A DNA stretch of 64,000 nucleotides, from positions 62,001 through 126,000 of the forward strand of contig JAUCBJ010008798.1 in NCBI GenBank assembly GCA_032718475.1, written 5' to 3'. Source of the stretch: Nemertoderma westbladi. Its lineage: Eukaryota > Xenacoelomorpha > Nemertodermatida > Nemertodermatidae. A model generated the notes under the pieces. It was given only the letters and a program-made list of their open reading frames with translations, had not been told where the DNA came from and made no database searches. Both the position numbers and the translations under genes were made by a program. Shown here piece after piece: positions 30,914 to 41,284 of the stretch; position 1 is the first letter of the stretch, and every line of letters begins with the position of its first letter.

Positions 30914-33900
30914 TGGAGGTTCTACCGAGATCTCCATCGGAGAGATCGAACGGCAATGGCAATGACGAAATTCGTTTAGTACCTGGAGGTGGTCCAGCAA
31001 GAAGATATGCTGCTACGACAACCACACCACGAGAAGAATTCTGCTTAGTAGACCAAGACCATGGAGAACCAACTCCAACTGTTACCTTTCGAGGAGGAGG
31101 ACACCGCGATTTAGACCCCCATAGTGAAAGTGTACATGTACAGGTTGGTGCTAGCAGCCAATACAGTAGGCCCAACAGTAGGCATGCTGTGCAAAATAAT
31201 AGTGATCGTACACCTAACATATCAAGGAGTGAATTCTTTAATTTTTGGGAAGATCGGTTGTTTATGGAGGACAGTGACAGGAGACCAAGATCACGACACA
31301 GGTCTGACTACCCAGACCGTGACAGGTTTAACCCTACAGAGAGAAATAATGAAAATTATTATTATTTACCAGACGAGGCTAATTACGTGGTAGGGACTGG
31401 ACCGACGGTAGTTAGGCCCTCTCCTTTTACTGGGGAAGACCCCAGAGAGGTAATAGACGAATGGATTGGTAGATTTGATAGGGCAGCCAATGCCAACGCA
31501 TGGTCATTTTCTAAAAGAGGCATGATCATTCCTGCGTATTTGGAAGGGAGAGCAGGTCGATGGTACCAAGCAAATAAGACCTCTCTAGATCGTCTCAACT
31601 ATTCACAGTTATGTAATGAATTGTTAGATAGGTTTGTCAGCAGTGCAATTCGTTTTTCATATTATGACGAATTCATAAAATTACACCAAACTGCAACAGA
31701 AACAGTTGAATATTTTGCTGATAAATTAAAAAGAGTTGCGCGCCGTGCATTATCTTCCCCAGACACAGTGGAGGCACAAAGCAGGATACGAGACCAATTT
31801 TTGTATGGTCTCCATATAACGATTCGCTGCAAGGTTTTAGAACATGTAGCACATGAGTCCCCTTTAGAAAACGTCATTGCAGAGGCTAAAATGATAGAAG
31901 CTAGTGTACGTGTAGATAACCCTATGTTAAAAGCACCACTTACGGAAGATGATATTGAACGTATCATTCAGAAGTCTAGAGAAAAAATTCATTACAGATC
32001 ACCGTCAAATCATAAAACCGAATTTTATATGGAAAGTACCTCTCGGTTTGAGGAAAGCGTTAATAAATTATCTAAACAGGTAAGTGAACTTACAAGTAAG
32101 TTTAACGAATTATCTGGTGGAAATAAACCCAAGTGTTATGAATGTGGTAGCTTGTCACATTTAAGGAATTTATGTCCCCAGCTCACAAGACAAAAAGTAA
32201 GATTTGACTCGGCTGATAGAAGTAATAAAAGCAGAGAACAGTCACAAGAACGAGGTAACATGGATAACAAACACGATAATAAACGGGAAAACCGCAGCAA
32301 ATCCTTCCAAAACAATTCAGTTCGGTCAAGTTTACTTCGAGTAAATTCGACACAGGAGTTAATTACGGAAGTACTTGTTGAAAGTAACCCAGTTGAAGCA
32401 AATGTAGATACAGGGTCACAAGTTACTATTATTACCCAAGAATTTCTTAATAAAAATATTGGAAACACACTTTACATGTATCCTGGACAAACATTAACAA
32501 CATTAGGAGGTGATAAAGTAGATAGTCTAGGTAGAACGAAATTAAATATTCATTGGGGAAATAATTCATGGACGGGTCTTGTGCACGTAGTCCCTACTTT
32601 GAATTGTAGTACAAATTTGCTGTTGGGTATAGATAGCATTATTACACTAAATATTCTAGAAACGGGATTGAAAATTATTAAGGGCGATGAAACCCAGACA
32701 AACGATGCTGATTCCAACAATCCACAGGATTTCAATAACCAATCTCAAACGAATAAAACTGAAAATACGACAGAAACTAAAACATACAATGATGAGAAAG
32801 CGTTAAATAATGATAAGGTTAATATAGAATTAGCGAAGTCAGTAAGTGTTAATAATGCCTATAAAGTTTTGCGAATAAGTTCGAAAGGTAATGTGATAAT
32901 ACATCCAAGATCAGAGGCTTTAATAAAAGGCAACGTAATAGGTAATAAGCTGAGTTTACGGAATAAGGCTAAGGTAGGAATTTTTATTCCTGAACAGGAA
33001 AAATTAGCCAGATCAGGATTGCTCGGAGCAAAGTCAATACATACACTAAATAATAAGGGTCATGTATACTGTAGACTTCTAAATTCAACTGATTCTAAAC
33101 TAACAGTAAGATGTGGTGAACATTTGGGGTCTCTCGAAACATACACTGAAATTATAGATAATAATAGTTCTGATAACCAGTTTGTAAGTTCAACACACGT
33201 AAATGAATGCGACTGGCCTAACTTAGGGACTGAAGCGCAAACAGAAAGTTTACATTTTATTCTTAGAAAACATTCATCAGCAATATCAACTGGCCAATAC
33301 GATGTGGGTTATTGCGACATTGAAACCCATAATATTGATGTAACAGGAGGTCCGATTAAACAACGTCCATATCGAACCCCATATAAACATCGCGATTATA
33401 TGAAATCGGCAATTGACGATATGTTGGAAGCTGATGTGATAGAAGAAAGCCACAGCCCGTGGGCTAGTCCAGTAGTCCTAGTAAAGAAACCCGATGGAGG
33501 CACTCGTTTTTGTGTAGACTATCGAAAAATTAATGCTATCACCAATGTGCCCGTACGTCCACTACCAAGGATTGATGAGGTACTAGATCACTTGGGAGGT
33601 AATTGCTTATTTTCAACGCTAGATTTGACCAATGGCTACTGGAATGTAGGTGTGAAGGAATCAGACAAAACAAAGACTAGCTTTGTTACAGAAAATGGAC
33701 AATGGCAGTTTAAACGGATGCCATATGGGTTGTCTGGCGCACCCGCAACGTTTCAAAGTTTAATGAGCAGAATATTGTATCGGTTAGAGGGGCATATTTG
33801 TCTTGTATACCTAGACGATGTAATAATATATTCAGCTAGCTTTGAACAACACATGAAGGATCTAGACGCAGTACTTACATTAATCGCCGAGGCAGGACTG

Positions 33901-36243
33901 AAACTAAAACTTAGAAAATGTAAATTTGCGTTGGAAGAAGTAGAATATTTAGGTCATAACGTGTCAGGTAAGGGAATACAGCCAACCAATAAGAATAAAG
34001 AGGCAGTATCACGTTTTCCTACACCAAACTCAATCACAACAGTTCGTCAGTTCTTAGGTCTAGCCTCATTTTATCGTAAGTTTATTAAAAACTTTGCAGA
34101 TATAGCAAAGCCACTTACAGAATTGCTTCGTAAGGATAAATCATTTAAATGGAACCATAATTGTGAAGAAGCCTTCAATAATCTAAAACAACGCCGTATC
34201 ACAGCTCCTATATTGTCATATCCTGATTTGAGTTCCACCGCGGGTAAGTATAAACTATATACTGATGCATCTATAACAGGTTTGGGAGTAACTCTTGAAC
34301 AATCACAGGACGATAAAATGGTTGTGATTGGATACGCCAGTAGGACACTCTTACCTGCCGAATCCAGATATTCTGTCCACGAGTTGGAGGCTCTGGCTGT
34401 TGTCTGGGGAGTGAAGAAGTTCAGACACTACTTATTAGGAAATCAGTTTGAAGTGGTTACAGACCACCAAGCTCTAAAGTGGTTGTTGACGACTAAAGAA
34501 CCAACGGGACGTATAGCAAGATGGAGCATTATTCTTCAAGAATACAATTATACTGTACTACATCGACCAGGGCGGTTTCATTCCCATGTTGACGCTTTGA
34601 GCCGTAACCCCATTAATCATGATAGCCCACAAGAAGATTCTGACATACCTGGACCTTTACTACATATACCATTGCAAACAAACACAAAAGATAATTCAGG
34701 TAAGGGAAGAACACACTCAGAAGAAGAAGTTGTAACCGTTGGAATTACTCAGGTTAGTCCCGCACAAGGATCAATTATCATTAAAGAGTTGAGTCCAGAC
34801 TCATGGAGAGCTGAACTTTATAACGATCCACGGCTAGAAGAATTAATACGTTTAAAGGAAGGTAAGGAAGGACCAGCTATAGGAGAAACACCTAGAGCAC
34901 AACAATTAAGATTAGTAAATAATATTACTATTGATAAAAAGACAGGGTTCATCTATTACTTAGGACCATCAAAGCAGGAGCGTTTATTGCTTGTACCTAA
35001 ATCTTTGGTAAATAAAATACTGTATGAACTACATGATGGTACTTCTGGTGGCCATCTAGGTATATCAAAGACCTGCGTGAAAATTCGCCAGCGTTACTGG
35101 TGGCCAACTTTGAGGGCAGACGTACAAGCCTATTGTAAATCATGTATTCATTGCCAACGCGCGAAAAGACCAAACACTAATATAGTTACACCGCTACATC
35201 CTCTTCCAGTGACCCCAAATCCATTTGATCGTGTAGAATTTGATTTGATTGGTCCGTTTCATAAGTCTAAGAATGGAAATCGTTATATTGCACTTTTTGT
35301 AGATAGTCTAACAAAGTGGCCAGAAGCAACAGCAATTCCAGACAAATCCGCAAAGAGCGTAGCGCGCGAGTTTGTAAATGAAGTCGTATGTCGCCATGGC
35401 GCCCCCAGAGAATTACTCACAGACCAAGATTCAAACTTTCGATCAGAACTTCTTAATGAGGTAAATAAAATAGTTGGTGTAAAGAAAACATACGCAGCTA
35501 TTTATCACCCACAGACAATGGGATTAGTAGAAAGGCTTAACCAAACGCTTGTCACTATGCTATCCATTTACACTAGCAAAGAACAAGATGACTGGGATGA
35601 ATATATTCCGATAGTTTTATTCGCGTATAGAACGAGTTGTCAAGACACGGTGAAAACAACTCCATTTTATTTAACCTATGGGCGAACAGCTACATTACCT
35701 GCAGATGCCATGCTTTTATCAGCTAAGGATAATATTAACTTATCAAATTATACACAAATAATGTCAGAAACATTACTGTCGGCTCGAGATACAGCAAAAT
35801 TATTACAGGAACACAGTAGGGGGAAATCGTCAAACCACTATAACAAATATCATAATACAAAGACACCTACATTTAAACCCAATGATCTTGTATTAGTTGA
35901 AGCGAAGACGTGTCCCAAAGGTAAGAGTAAGAAATTGCGTCCGAAATATACAGGTCCATTTACAGTTATAGAATGGGTTGGAGAAAATCTCAAGTTACAG
36001 GGAGCCAGAGGTAAACCTATTATTGTTCATCCAAATATGGTTAAACTGGCCGCAGTACGTGAAAGTGATGATGTCAGATTGAAATACCCTGCGATTATCG
36101 CTGATACTGACACCGACACCAGTGACCTTGAAAGTGGAGAAATACCTCCTTGGTTACTTAACCGTCATAACTATAACTCTACTGAGATTGATTATATTGA
36201 CTCCAACTCGCCTGCTATTGTGACAACCTACGACGAAATGTGA
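30847..36243 (+). CDS. Ty3/gypsy gag-pol polyprotein
   Basis: 1798 codons in one frame. The first ATG is inside the LTR; a second in-frame ATG (30913) is formed by the last LTR base and the first two bases of the primer-binding site. Domains: gag with the retrotrans_gag-type region (about 180-330); zinc knuckle CYECGSLSHLRNLC near 429; aspartic protease VDTGSQVT near 518; reverse transcriptase with VYLDDVIIYS near 985; RNase H (YTDASITGLG near 1137, DHQALKWL near 1207); integrase HHCC domain (about 1396-1436); DDE core (FDLIGPF near 1465, LTDQDSNF near 1523, GLVERLNQT near 1558); and a GPY/F-type motif KYTGPFTV near 1700. There is no chromodomain and no envelope frame. All catalytic motifs are intact. 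Confidence 0.96.
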   Translation: MDEDETLPFLADSTPSLTRSRHMEVLPRSPSERSNGNGNDEIRLVPGGGPARRYAATTTTPREEFCLVDQDHGEPTPTVTFRGGGHRDLDPHSESVHVQVGASSQYSRPNSRHAVQNNSDRTPNISRSEFFNFWEDRLFMEDSDRRPRSRHRSDYPDRDRFNPTERNNENYYYLPDEANYVVGTGPTVVRPSPFTGEDPREVIDEWIGRFDRAANANAWSFSKRGMIIPAYLEGRAGRWYQANKTSLDRLNYSQLCNELLDRFVSSAIRFSYYDEFIKLHQTATETVEYFADKLKRVARRALSSPDTVEAQSRIRDQFLYGLHITIRCKVLEHVAHESPLENVIAEAKMIEASVRVDNPMLKAPLTEDDIERIIQKSREKIHYRSPSNHKTEFYMESTSRFEESVNKLSKQVSELTSKFNELSGGNKPKCYECGSLSHLRNLCPQLTRQKVRFDSADRSNKSREQSQERGNMDNKHDNKRENRSKSFQNNSVRSSLLRVNSTQELITEVLVESNPVEANVDTGSQVTIITQEFLNKNIGNTLYMYPGQTLTTLGGDKVDSLGRTKLNIHWGNNSWTGLVHVVPTLNCSTNLLLGIDSIITLNILETGLKIIKGDETQTNDADSNNPQDFNNQSQTNKTENTTETKTYNDEKALNNDKVNIELAKSVSVNNAYKVLRISSKGNVIIHPRSEALIKGNVIGNKLSLRNKAKVGIFIPEQEKLARSGLLGAKSIHTLNNKGHVYCRLLNSTDSKLTVRCGEHLGSLETYTEIIDNNSSDNQFVSSTHVNECDWPNLGTEAQTESLHFILRKHSSAISTGQYDVGYCDIETHNIDVTGGPIKQRPYRTPYKHRDYMKSAIDDMLEADVIEESHSPWASPVVLVKKPDGGTRFCVDYRKINAITNVPVRPLPRIDEVLDHLGGNCLFSTLDLTNGYWNVGVKESDKTKTSFVTENGQWQFKRMPYGLSGAPATFQSLMSRILYRLEGHICLVYLDDVIIYSASFEQHMKDLDAVLTLIAEAGLKLKLRKCKFALEEVEYLGHNVSGKGIQPTNKNKEAVSRFPTPNSITTVRQFLGLASFYRKFIKNFADIAKPLTELLRKDKSFKWNHNCEEAFNNLKQRRITAPILSYPDLSSTAGKYKLYTDASITGLGVTLEQSQDDKMVVIGYASRTLLPAESRYSVHELEALAVVWGVKKFRHYLLGNQFEVVTDHQALKWLLTTKEPTGRIARWSIILQEYNYTVLHRPGRFHSHVDALSRNPINHDSPQEDSDIPGPLLHIPLQTNTKDNSGKGRTHSEEEVVTVGITQVSPAQGSIIIKELSPDSWRAELYNDPRLEELIRLKEGKEGPAIGETPRAQQLRLVNNITIDKKTGFIYYLGPSKQERLLLVPKSLVNKILYELHDGTSGGHLGISKTCVKIRQRYWWPTLRADVQAYCKSCIHCQRAKRPNTNIVTPLHPLPVTPNPFDRVEFDLIGPFHKSKNGNRYIALFVDSLTKWPEATAIPDKSAKSVAREFVNEVVCRHGAPRELLTDQDSNFRSELLNEVNKIVGVKKTYAAIYHPQTMGLVERLNQTLVTMLSIYTSKEQDDWDEYIPIVLFAYRTSCQDTVKTTPFYLTYGRTATLPADAMLLSAKDNINLSNYTQIMSETLLSARDTAKLLQEHSRGKSSNHYNKYHNTKTPTFKPNDLVLVEAKTCPKGKSKKLRPKYTGPFTVIEWVGENLKLQGARGKPIIVHPNMVKLAAVRESDDVRLKYPAIIADTDTDTSDLESGEIPPWLLNRHNYNSTEIDYIDSNSPAIVTTYDEM
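30914..30931 (+). other. primer-binding site, tRNA-Gln type
   Basis: TGGAGGTTCTACCGAGAT directly follows the LTR. It matches the complement of the 3' end of animal tRNA-Gln (CTG), as I recall that sequence, with one substitution that still allows a G-U pair. The site is also translated as part of gag. Confidence 0.75.
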
Positions 36244-36258
36244 TACAGTATCACATTT
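36236..36258. other. 23-bp perfect palindrome over the gag-pol stop codon
   Basis: AAATGTGATAC at 36236-36246 and GTATCACATTT at 36248-36258 are exact inverted copies around a single A. The TGA stop at 36241-36243 lies in the left arm. Confidence 0.9.
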
Positions 36259-36719
36259 ATTATCGTGGTATTAAACCAAAACTCAGAAAATAGCAGGTTG
36301 GGTTCAATTGAACCGAATATAAGATATTCAGTACTAACAGTACATTGTACGCTCGTAACAATGTGAAAAATTGTTATCACAAATTACTTAACGTAGTGTT
36401 AATTTTGGTAGTTATACTAACATAAAATAGTAAAAAGTAGAAAGGCTGCATAGCACTCAACTTTTTTTTTATTTATACTGTAGCTACTGTAGAATATTTG
36501 ATATGATATTTCTTTCTTACCATATTAATGGACACGAGTCATGCATGTGTGTTATTCTAAACTACAGAAGGTTGTAGTGATGTTGTTTTATATTACAGTT
36601 TATTCAACATTATTTTACACATCGCAATTTAGGTTTGATCCACCGATCCACGTTGTTACTGTATTTGCAAAGTTCAATTTCATCTTATTATAAAAAAAAA
36701 TCGAGGACGATTTTTGTCT
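36244..36719 (+). other. gypsy 3' untranslated region
   Basis: Between the stop codon and the polypurine tract there are about 475 AT-rich bases without an open frame, so there is no third ORF or env. Confidence 0.7.
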
Positions 36720-36731
36720 GAAGTGTGGGGG
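36720..36731 (+). other. polypurine tract of the gypsy element
   Basis: GAAGTGTGGGGG abuts the TG of the 3' LTR, as expected for the plus-strand primer. Confidence 0.7.
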
Positions 36732-37534
36732 TGTGACGTCAACTACAAGTCAGCCACCCTATACGGTTACATTAAATTGTAACTTTATAATCCAGTTAAG
36801 AATGTTTTCTACAGCATTTACCCATCGGCACTATTCAAAGTTTTGGCATGTCAATAAAATATTTTCTACAGTAAATGAAGACCCCCCGTGATATGAAAAC
36901 GTTTCCTATAAAAACATCCAGCTGTCAATTAAATTATATTATATTTCCGTTCATCCATTGAAAAATACTGATGTCTGGTTTTAAAGACTTGACAGAATTA
37001 ACTTCAGATAGAAACAATCCTACACTTTCGGAATAGCATCCGCCAATCACAACAGATGTTATATTTCCAAATATTATAAAATATAACTTTGTTAAACAGA
37101 GAAGGAATTTTTGTTATGATGATTGTTTAGGTTTTGTGTTGTTGGTCTTATTGTACTTGGGTTTGGGTGGGGGTAGTGTTTGATTATAATAGACAGCATG
37201 ATCAATACTCAAGTTTATATATTATTATACGTCCATATTATATTATACTTTATCAACACATTGACTGAGACGATATTATTTTAACCTACTCTCCTCCTGA
37301 TCTCCGCAGCATATAGAATTCCCTGGCAAAACTCTTCTTCGCAATCTCCTCAGTTTATTGGCACATACATACTCTATCTATTATTATCGCTCTTCGATTG
37401 TCTCCCATGGCGAACTACTGTACGCGCGTGACGGCGTTTATTGAGTGGGTTTTTTTTGATTGGTTGAATGGATGAAGACGAAACTCTCCCGTTCTTGGCA
37501 GACTCTACTCCGTCCTTGACCCGCTCACGTCACA
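36732..37534 (+). repeat. 3' LTR of the gypsy element
   Basis: Same 803 bp as the 5' LTR. The one change seen is near 37083 (TATAAC here, TAGAAC in the 5' copy). It carries the same truncated start of the gag frame, which after the LTR end runs into flanking DNA. Confidence 0.95.
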
Positions 37535-37899
37535 GTATTCCGTGAGTATATTGTACCGGCACCGATAGAAGATGTTGCAGTACGAAGTTCCGGTATCTTC
37601 CCTTCCAGCGGTTTCGCCATTATCAGAATAAAAACAAAATTATTTAAAAATGAAATATTATTGGAATTACGAAAATGAAATAGGCCTATGTGCTATGTAT
37701 TTTACGTACCTTGGTATCGTTATTACAGACATGGAGTTCAGACTTATGCCTACAGTACTAGCTACTACTACTGTATAATAATCAATAAAGTGCGCAATAA
37801 TAATAAATTCAATACGGTACTTCCCAACCGGTACGGGCACAGTAACTACAACAGGTACCGGTACGGCAGTACGGGCACTGACTTGAGCAGTGTTTATTG
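37535..37899. other. loop of the interrupted inverted-repeat element
   Basis: Non-coding, with several GGTACCGG/TACGGGCAC motifs. With 30021-30110 it would form the spacer of the inverted-repeat element before the gypsy insertion. Confidence 0.45.
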
Positions 37900-38112
37900 T
37901 ACATGGGTACGTCATCTTAAGTTAGCGACATTATAAATGCCACTAAATCTTGAATCTATTATTACACCTAGTTAACTTCAATATCTATTTTCTCCTGGAT
38001 GCATGGATGATTATTTTTAAACGATAACTGTTTTCGACTGTTTTCCCTAAATTCCAACTGTTTTCGCTTGTTTTCGCCTGTTTTCGACTGTTGTCACAAT
38101 CTAGTACTATCC
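37900..38112. repeat. right arm of the long inverted repeat
   Basis: Reverse complement of 29796-30020, with a few small indels. It includes the ACTGTTTTCG tandem motif at about 38027-38090. Confidence 0.85.
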
Positions 38113-38520
38113 AAAATCTACTGTATAAAAATAAAATGTGCAAGAATCTTTGAGATGTGGGGCCTTCAACCAAATATAAATTCTTCACATTCAGGAGAAA
38201 ATCGACGCAAATAAATACATAATAACTACTGAATATTCTAAAAAATTAAACTGTTTTGTTTACTTTTGCTTATTGTTTAGGTTAGAATATTTGGTTAAAT
38301 GGTTGCCACTTTAACCACCTACTGTATTTAACTTAATTTATAATGAGCATTGTTAAATTGTCAAGATTCCCCCCCCCCCCGGTCTTAATTAGTTAACTCT
38401 TGCGTATCCAAGATAAATTACATCTTTTTTCTTCCCTGAGCTGAATCAAGAAAATATATTTTATCGGATTCGAATATTCTACTACTACTAGGATCGGCAT
38501 GCTGCATTGCAGCTGCATTT
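38113..38520. other. AT-rich region with a poly(C) run
   Basis: No gene seen. A run of 12 C lies at 38369-38380. Confidence 0.5.
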
Positions 38521-38913
38521 TTAAGAATGCTGTGCCGGCTTATCGACAAAATTGCACCGCCACAACTCCCTATCACCCATGACATTTGCTAGATCATCCG
38601 CATCTTCAAGGCCAGTGTCCTTTAGGATGCGTCTCAAGAAAGTCATGGGCTGTCCACCATGCTTATTCACTCCACGAGGCTGCCAAAGTACAAGATTATG
38701 CACTGGCTGGTCCTCACGGCGAAAGCAATGTCCTGCAAAGCGGAGGCGATTTTGTTCTAGTGTCAAGTTTGGGGGAACCAATGAGACACATCCAATGTTA
38801 CAGTATATAGTGTCTCGTTGGAGATGTGTGCATTGTACTTGACACAATGAACCCGGCGCAGCATTCTTGTGAATGTGCCATCCAGAGATTTGGTGTTCTC
38901 AGCAGTTAGAGCC
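38521..38913 (-). mobile_element. LINE 3' fragment, minus strand
   Basis: On the minus strand, 38521-38847 encodes the LINE C-terminal tail (RLRFAGHCFRREDQP, LEDADDLANVMGDRELWR). About 38850-38913 is the end of the LTAEDTKSLDG segment. It is cut at 38913 by the terminal repeat of the Mutator-like element. Confidence 0.8.
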
Positions 38914-39110
38914 TTATCGCCCCCCAGTTCTGATTTTTTAGGAACTTGTCGCCCCTGGGTCTTTATCGCCCCCGAGTCTTTATCGCCCCTTTCATTATAT
39001 ACAGGCTACATTCCCTCAACTTTCCCAGTATTAGATAAAGTCAAATTGTTTCAGTTTTAGAAGGCCTACAATTATTTTGAACATCCAAACCTGATATCAG
39101 ATAGCTGAAT

Positions 39111-39323
39111 ATGGACTTCGGAATGGTAGAGTATCGGTTAAGTAAAAATAAAAACCCTCAAGCGGTTTACCGTACCAATGCGCATGAAGACACACTATTT
39201 AGATTTATGGTGAAAAAACGTAACAACGATGGCACAGTTAATATGCGTTGTGTTGGGTGCGACAATGTAAACCATAGACGTGCACAGGGGACACCATCTC
39301 GTACTGTACTATTGCAACAGTAA
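39111..39323 (+). pseudogene. FLYWCH-like zinc-finger remnant
   Basis: An ATG-initiated frame of 70 codons. LFRFMVKKRNNDGTVNMRCVGC resembles the F..., W/M-x-C part of FLYWCH domains that precede MULE-type transposases. The expected distal part continues in another frame after about 39320 (VRILNDRGSSNPDEGNH), so there is at least one frameshift. Confidence 0.45.
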
Positions 39324-39325
39324 GA

Positions 39326-39996
39326 ATTCTTAATGACCGAGGGAGTTCTAATCCAGATGAAGGAAACCATATTTGTTTAGATGCACTCAATCAATCAACC
39401 GCAGCTATCACTGCTGTACACGAATATAGAGAGACAGCTGAGGGTTTACGTGAATCTGCCAAATGTCCTGCTCAGGCTCACAATGATACATTGGAGCGAG
39501 TAAACCAGCGCTACGGAAATACACCTGATTTTGGTACGAGAAATACAGGTAGCATGCAACCTCCAGCTAATACAACACCAGCTGTCCACTTAGCATGTCA
39601 AAGATTTGCTGGTTACTTTATCAGTTATGGTAGGATGCCGAATTTGTGGTGTCATTGGATGAACGATGTCCAAGGACTACCAACCCACTCGAAGGATATC
39701 ACAACCGCCAATCAGCAACTGTATTCACCCATGTGAGACATTTGAGCTTTGGTGAGTGGATTAATGCAGCGCAGCAGGAGCAGCGAAACGCTGTTTTTCG
39801 TATAGAACAGCTACATCGAGGTGGACCAATATCAATCAAGCGTCGTCGACGATGTGATGTCGCCAATGAAAACAGAATCAACAACACCCAGATCGCTTTT
39901 CATCAAATGACCATGTTATATTTACCTATTGGTGCACCCGTCCCTATTGCTGAAGTTGAACGATATATCTCTAAACAAGCTAGTCACATCGGTTAG
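39326..39996 (+). pseudogene. MULE transposase C-terminal remnant
   Basis: Fragments in two frames. One (to 39736) has FAGYFISYGRMPNLWCHW. The other (39646-39996) has TTNPLEGYHNRQ followed by a long basic helix and IKRRRRC. This is the pattern found at the C-terminus of FLYWCH/MULE proteins (an aromatic-W segment, then TNN-EGWH-like). The DDE catalytic core is missing, so this is an internally deleted copy. Confidence 0.5.
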
Positions 39997-40529
39997 CCTA
40001 TATAACGTCTTTGGAATGAACTTTAACGCACCGCAACAACCTGCCTCGCCTGTGCAAGATATCGGCAACCCGGCTGCTCAATTATATCCAGAAGATGAAC
40101 CTGTTATTTTACAGTTCTAACTCAACTCAAGCACAGCTGCACAGTCATACAGTATATGGGCCTACAGTACACAGTATACAGTACAGTATATTCTTTACCT
40201 CCACTCCACTCCTATGAATGTTAACTCATAAATTCAACATATTTGTATGTTGTATAATAAATAATAATACATGTATAATATACTGTATGACTTGGAATGT
40301 ATAGTATTTTTGGTCGAAATATTCACATTTAATTCATAGACTAAGCAGTGGTTTTGTCTAGTTGTAACAATAAGGGCTTTCATTCAGGGGGTCCCAGTTC
40401 GATCTCTGGACGACGCAGCGTCCAGATTCAGTCTGTTTGGGCACGGGGCTTTAAATGCTACAGACTAGCTCTACCCAGATTGTCACCCTACACTCGTCGA
40501 TAAATCAGATACTATATAAAATTTGAGCT

Positions 40530-40740
40530 TTACACTTTAACAAAGCCGACTCCAGTTTGCAGGACATTGCTTTCGCCATGAGGACCAGCCTGTGCACAAT
40601 CGTCTTCTTTGGAGGAAATAAGCATGATGGACAGCCCGTGACTTTCTTGAAACACCGATTTAAGGACACTGGCCTTGAAGATTCGGATGATCTCGCGAAA
40701 GTCATGGTGGATTGTACCGTAGTAGACCGATAAATGAGAT
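40530..40740 (+). mobile_element. LINE 3' fragment inside the MULE-like element
   Basis: Same family tail as at 420-640 (AGHCFRHEDQPVHN type coding, then the LEDSDDLAKVM region), with frameshifts. It lies between the MULE remnant frames and the internal GGGGCGATAA array. Confidence 0.7.
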
Positions 40741-40860
40741 TGAGATTGGTAAAGATAGTAGAAGGGTTTACTGTGGAAGATCACCCATGGTGGCGAACAT
40801 GCATTCCACGGCTTAGTAAGTATATACGTTTCTCCAATTCAAAATTCATATTTGTTATAG

Positions 40861-41015
40861 TGGCGATAAGTTACCAGGGGCGATAAGGACCCGAGGGCGA
40901 TAAAGACCCGGGGGCGATATATTCCCAAGGGGCGATAAAGGACCATTTGAGGGGCGATAAGTTCCCAGGGGGCGATAAGGGCCAGGGGCGATAAAAGTGC
41001 AAGGGACGATAAGGC
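40861..41015. repeat. internal GGGGCGATAA array
   Basis: Seven to eight imperfect units of about 16-20 bp (GGGGCGATAAGTTCCCAG, GGGCGATAAAGACCCG and similar). The same units form the element termini. Confidence 0.85.
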
Positions 41016-41284
41016 CCTACAATCTCTATGAATTGAGTATGAAAATATGAATAATATAATTTCTAATTGTAGGCCTCCTCTAACTGAAACTACTTGAGTA
41101 CAAATATAAATGTAAACTATAACTACAGTAAAATATGAGACTTAGAGGAAGTATGAGAAAGTTGGGGGAAAGTATCCTGTATATAATAACATGGGCGATA
41201 AAGGACCAGGGGCGATAAAGACTCGGGGGCGATAAAGACCCAGGGGCGATAAGTTCCTAAAAATTCAGAACTGGGGGCGATAAG

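Larger units (their letters stand above)
30111..37534 (+). mobile_element. intact young Ty3/gypsy LTR retrotransposon
   Basis: 7424 bp with two 803-bp LTRs, a primer-binding site directly after the 5' LTR, one 1798-codon gag-pol frame without stops, and a purine tract before the 3' LTR. GTAT is on both flanks (30107-30110 and 37535-37538) and fits a 4-bp target duplication. I noticed only one base difference between the LTRs, which means very recent insertion. It sits between the arms of an inverted repeat. Confidence 0.95.
38914..41284 (+). mobile_element. decayed Mutator-like (MULE) element with GGGGCGATAA termini
   Basis: Left end 38914-39040 and right end 41155-41284 are inverted copies of each other over about 120 bp. 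Each contains three to four TTATCGCCCC (or GGGGCGATAA) units in the same order, with AGTTCTGA and TATATACAGG landmarks. A further array of seven or so units is at 40861-41015. Inside are remains of a FLYWCH-like and a MULE C-terminal coding region. No clear target duplication is seen; the left end breaks a LINE copy. Confidence 0.65.

Noticed and set aside
36244-36731. envelope gene after gypsy pol
   Set aside because: No open frame in the 475-base 3' region.
40376-40500. possible second tRNA-derived SINE (CCCAGTTCGATCTCTGG resembles a B box)
   Set aside because: No A box at the right distance and no matching copy in the window.
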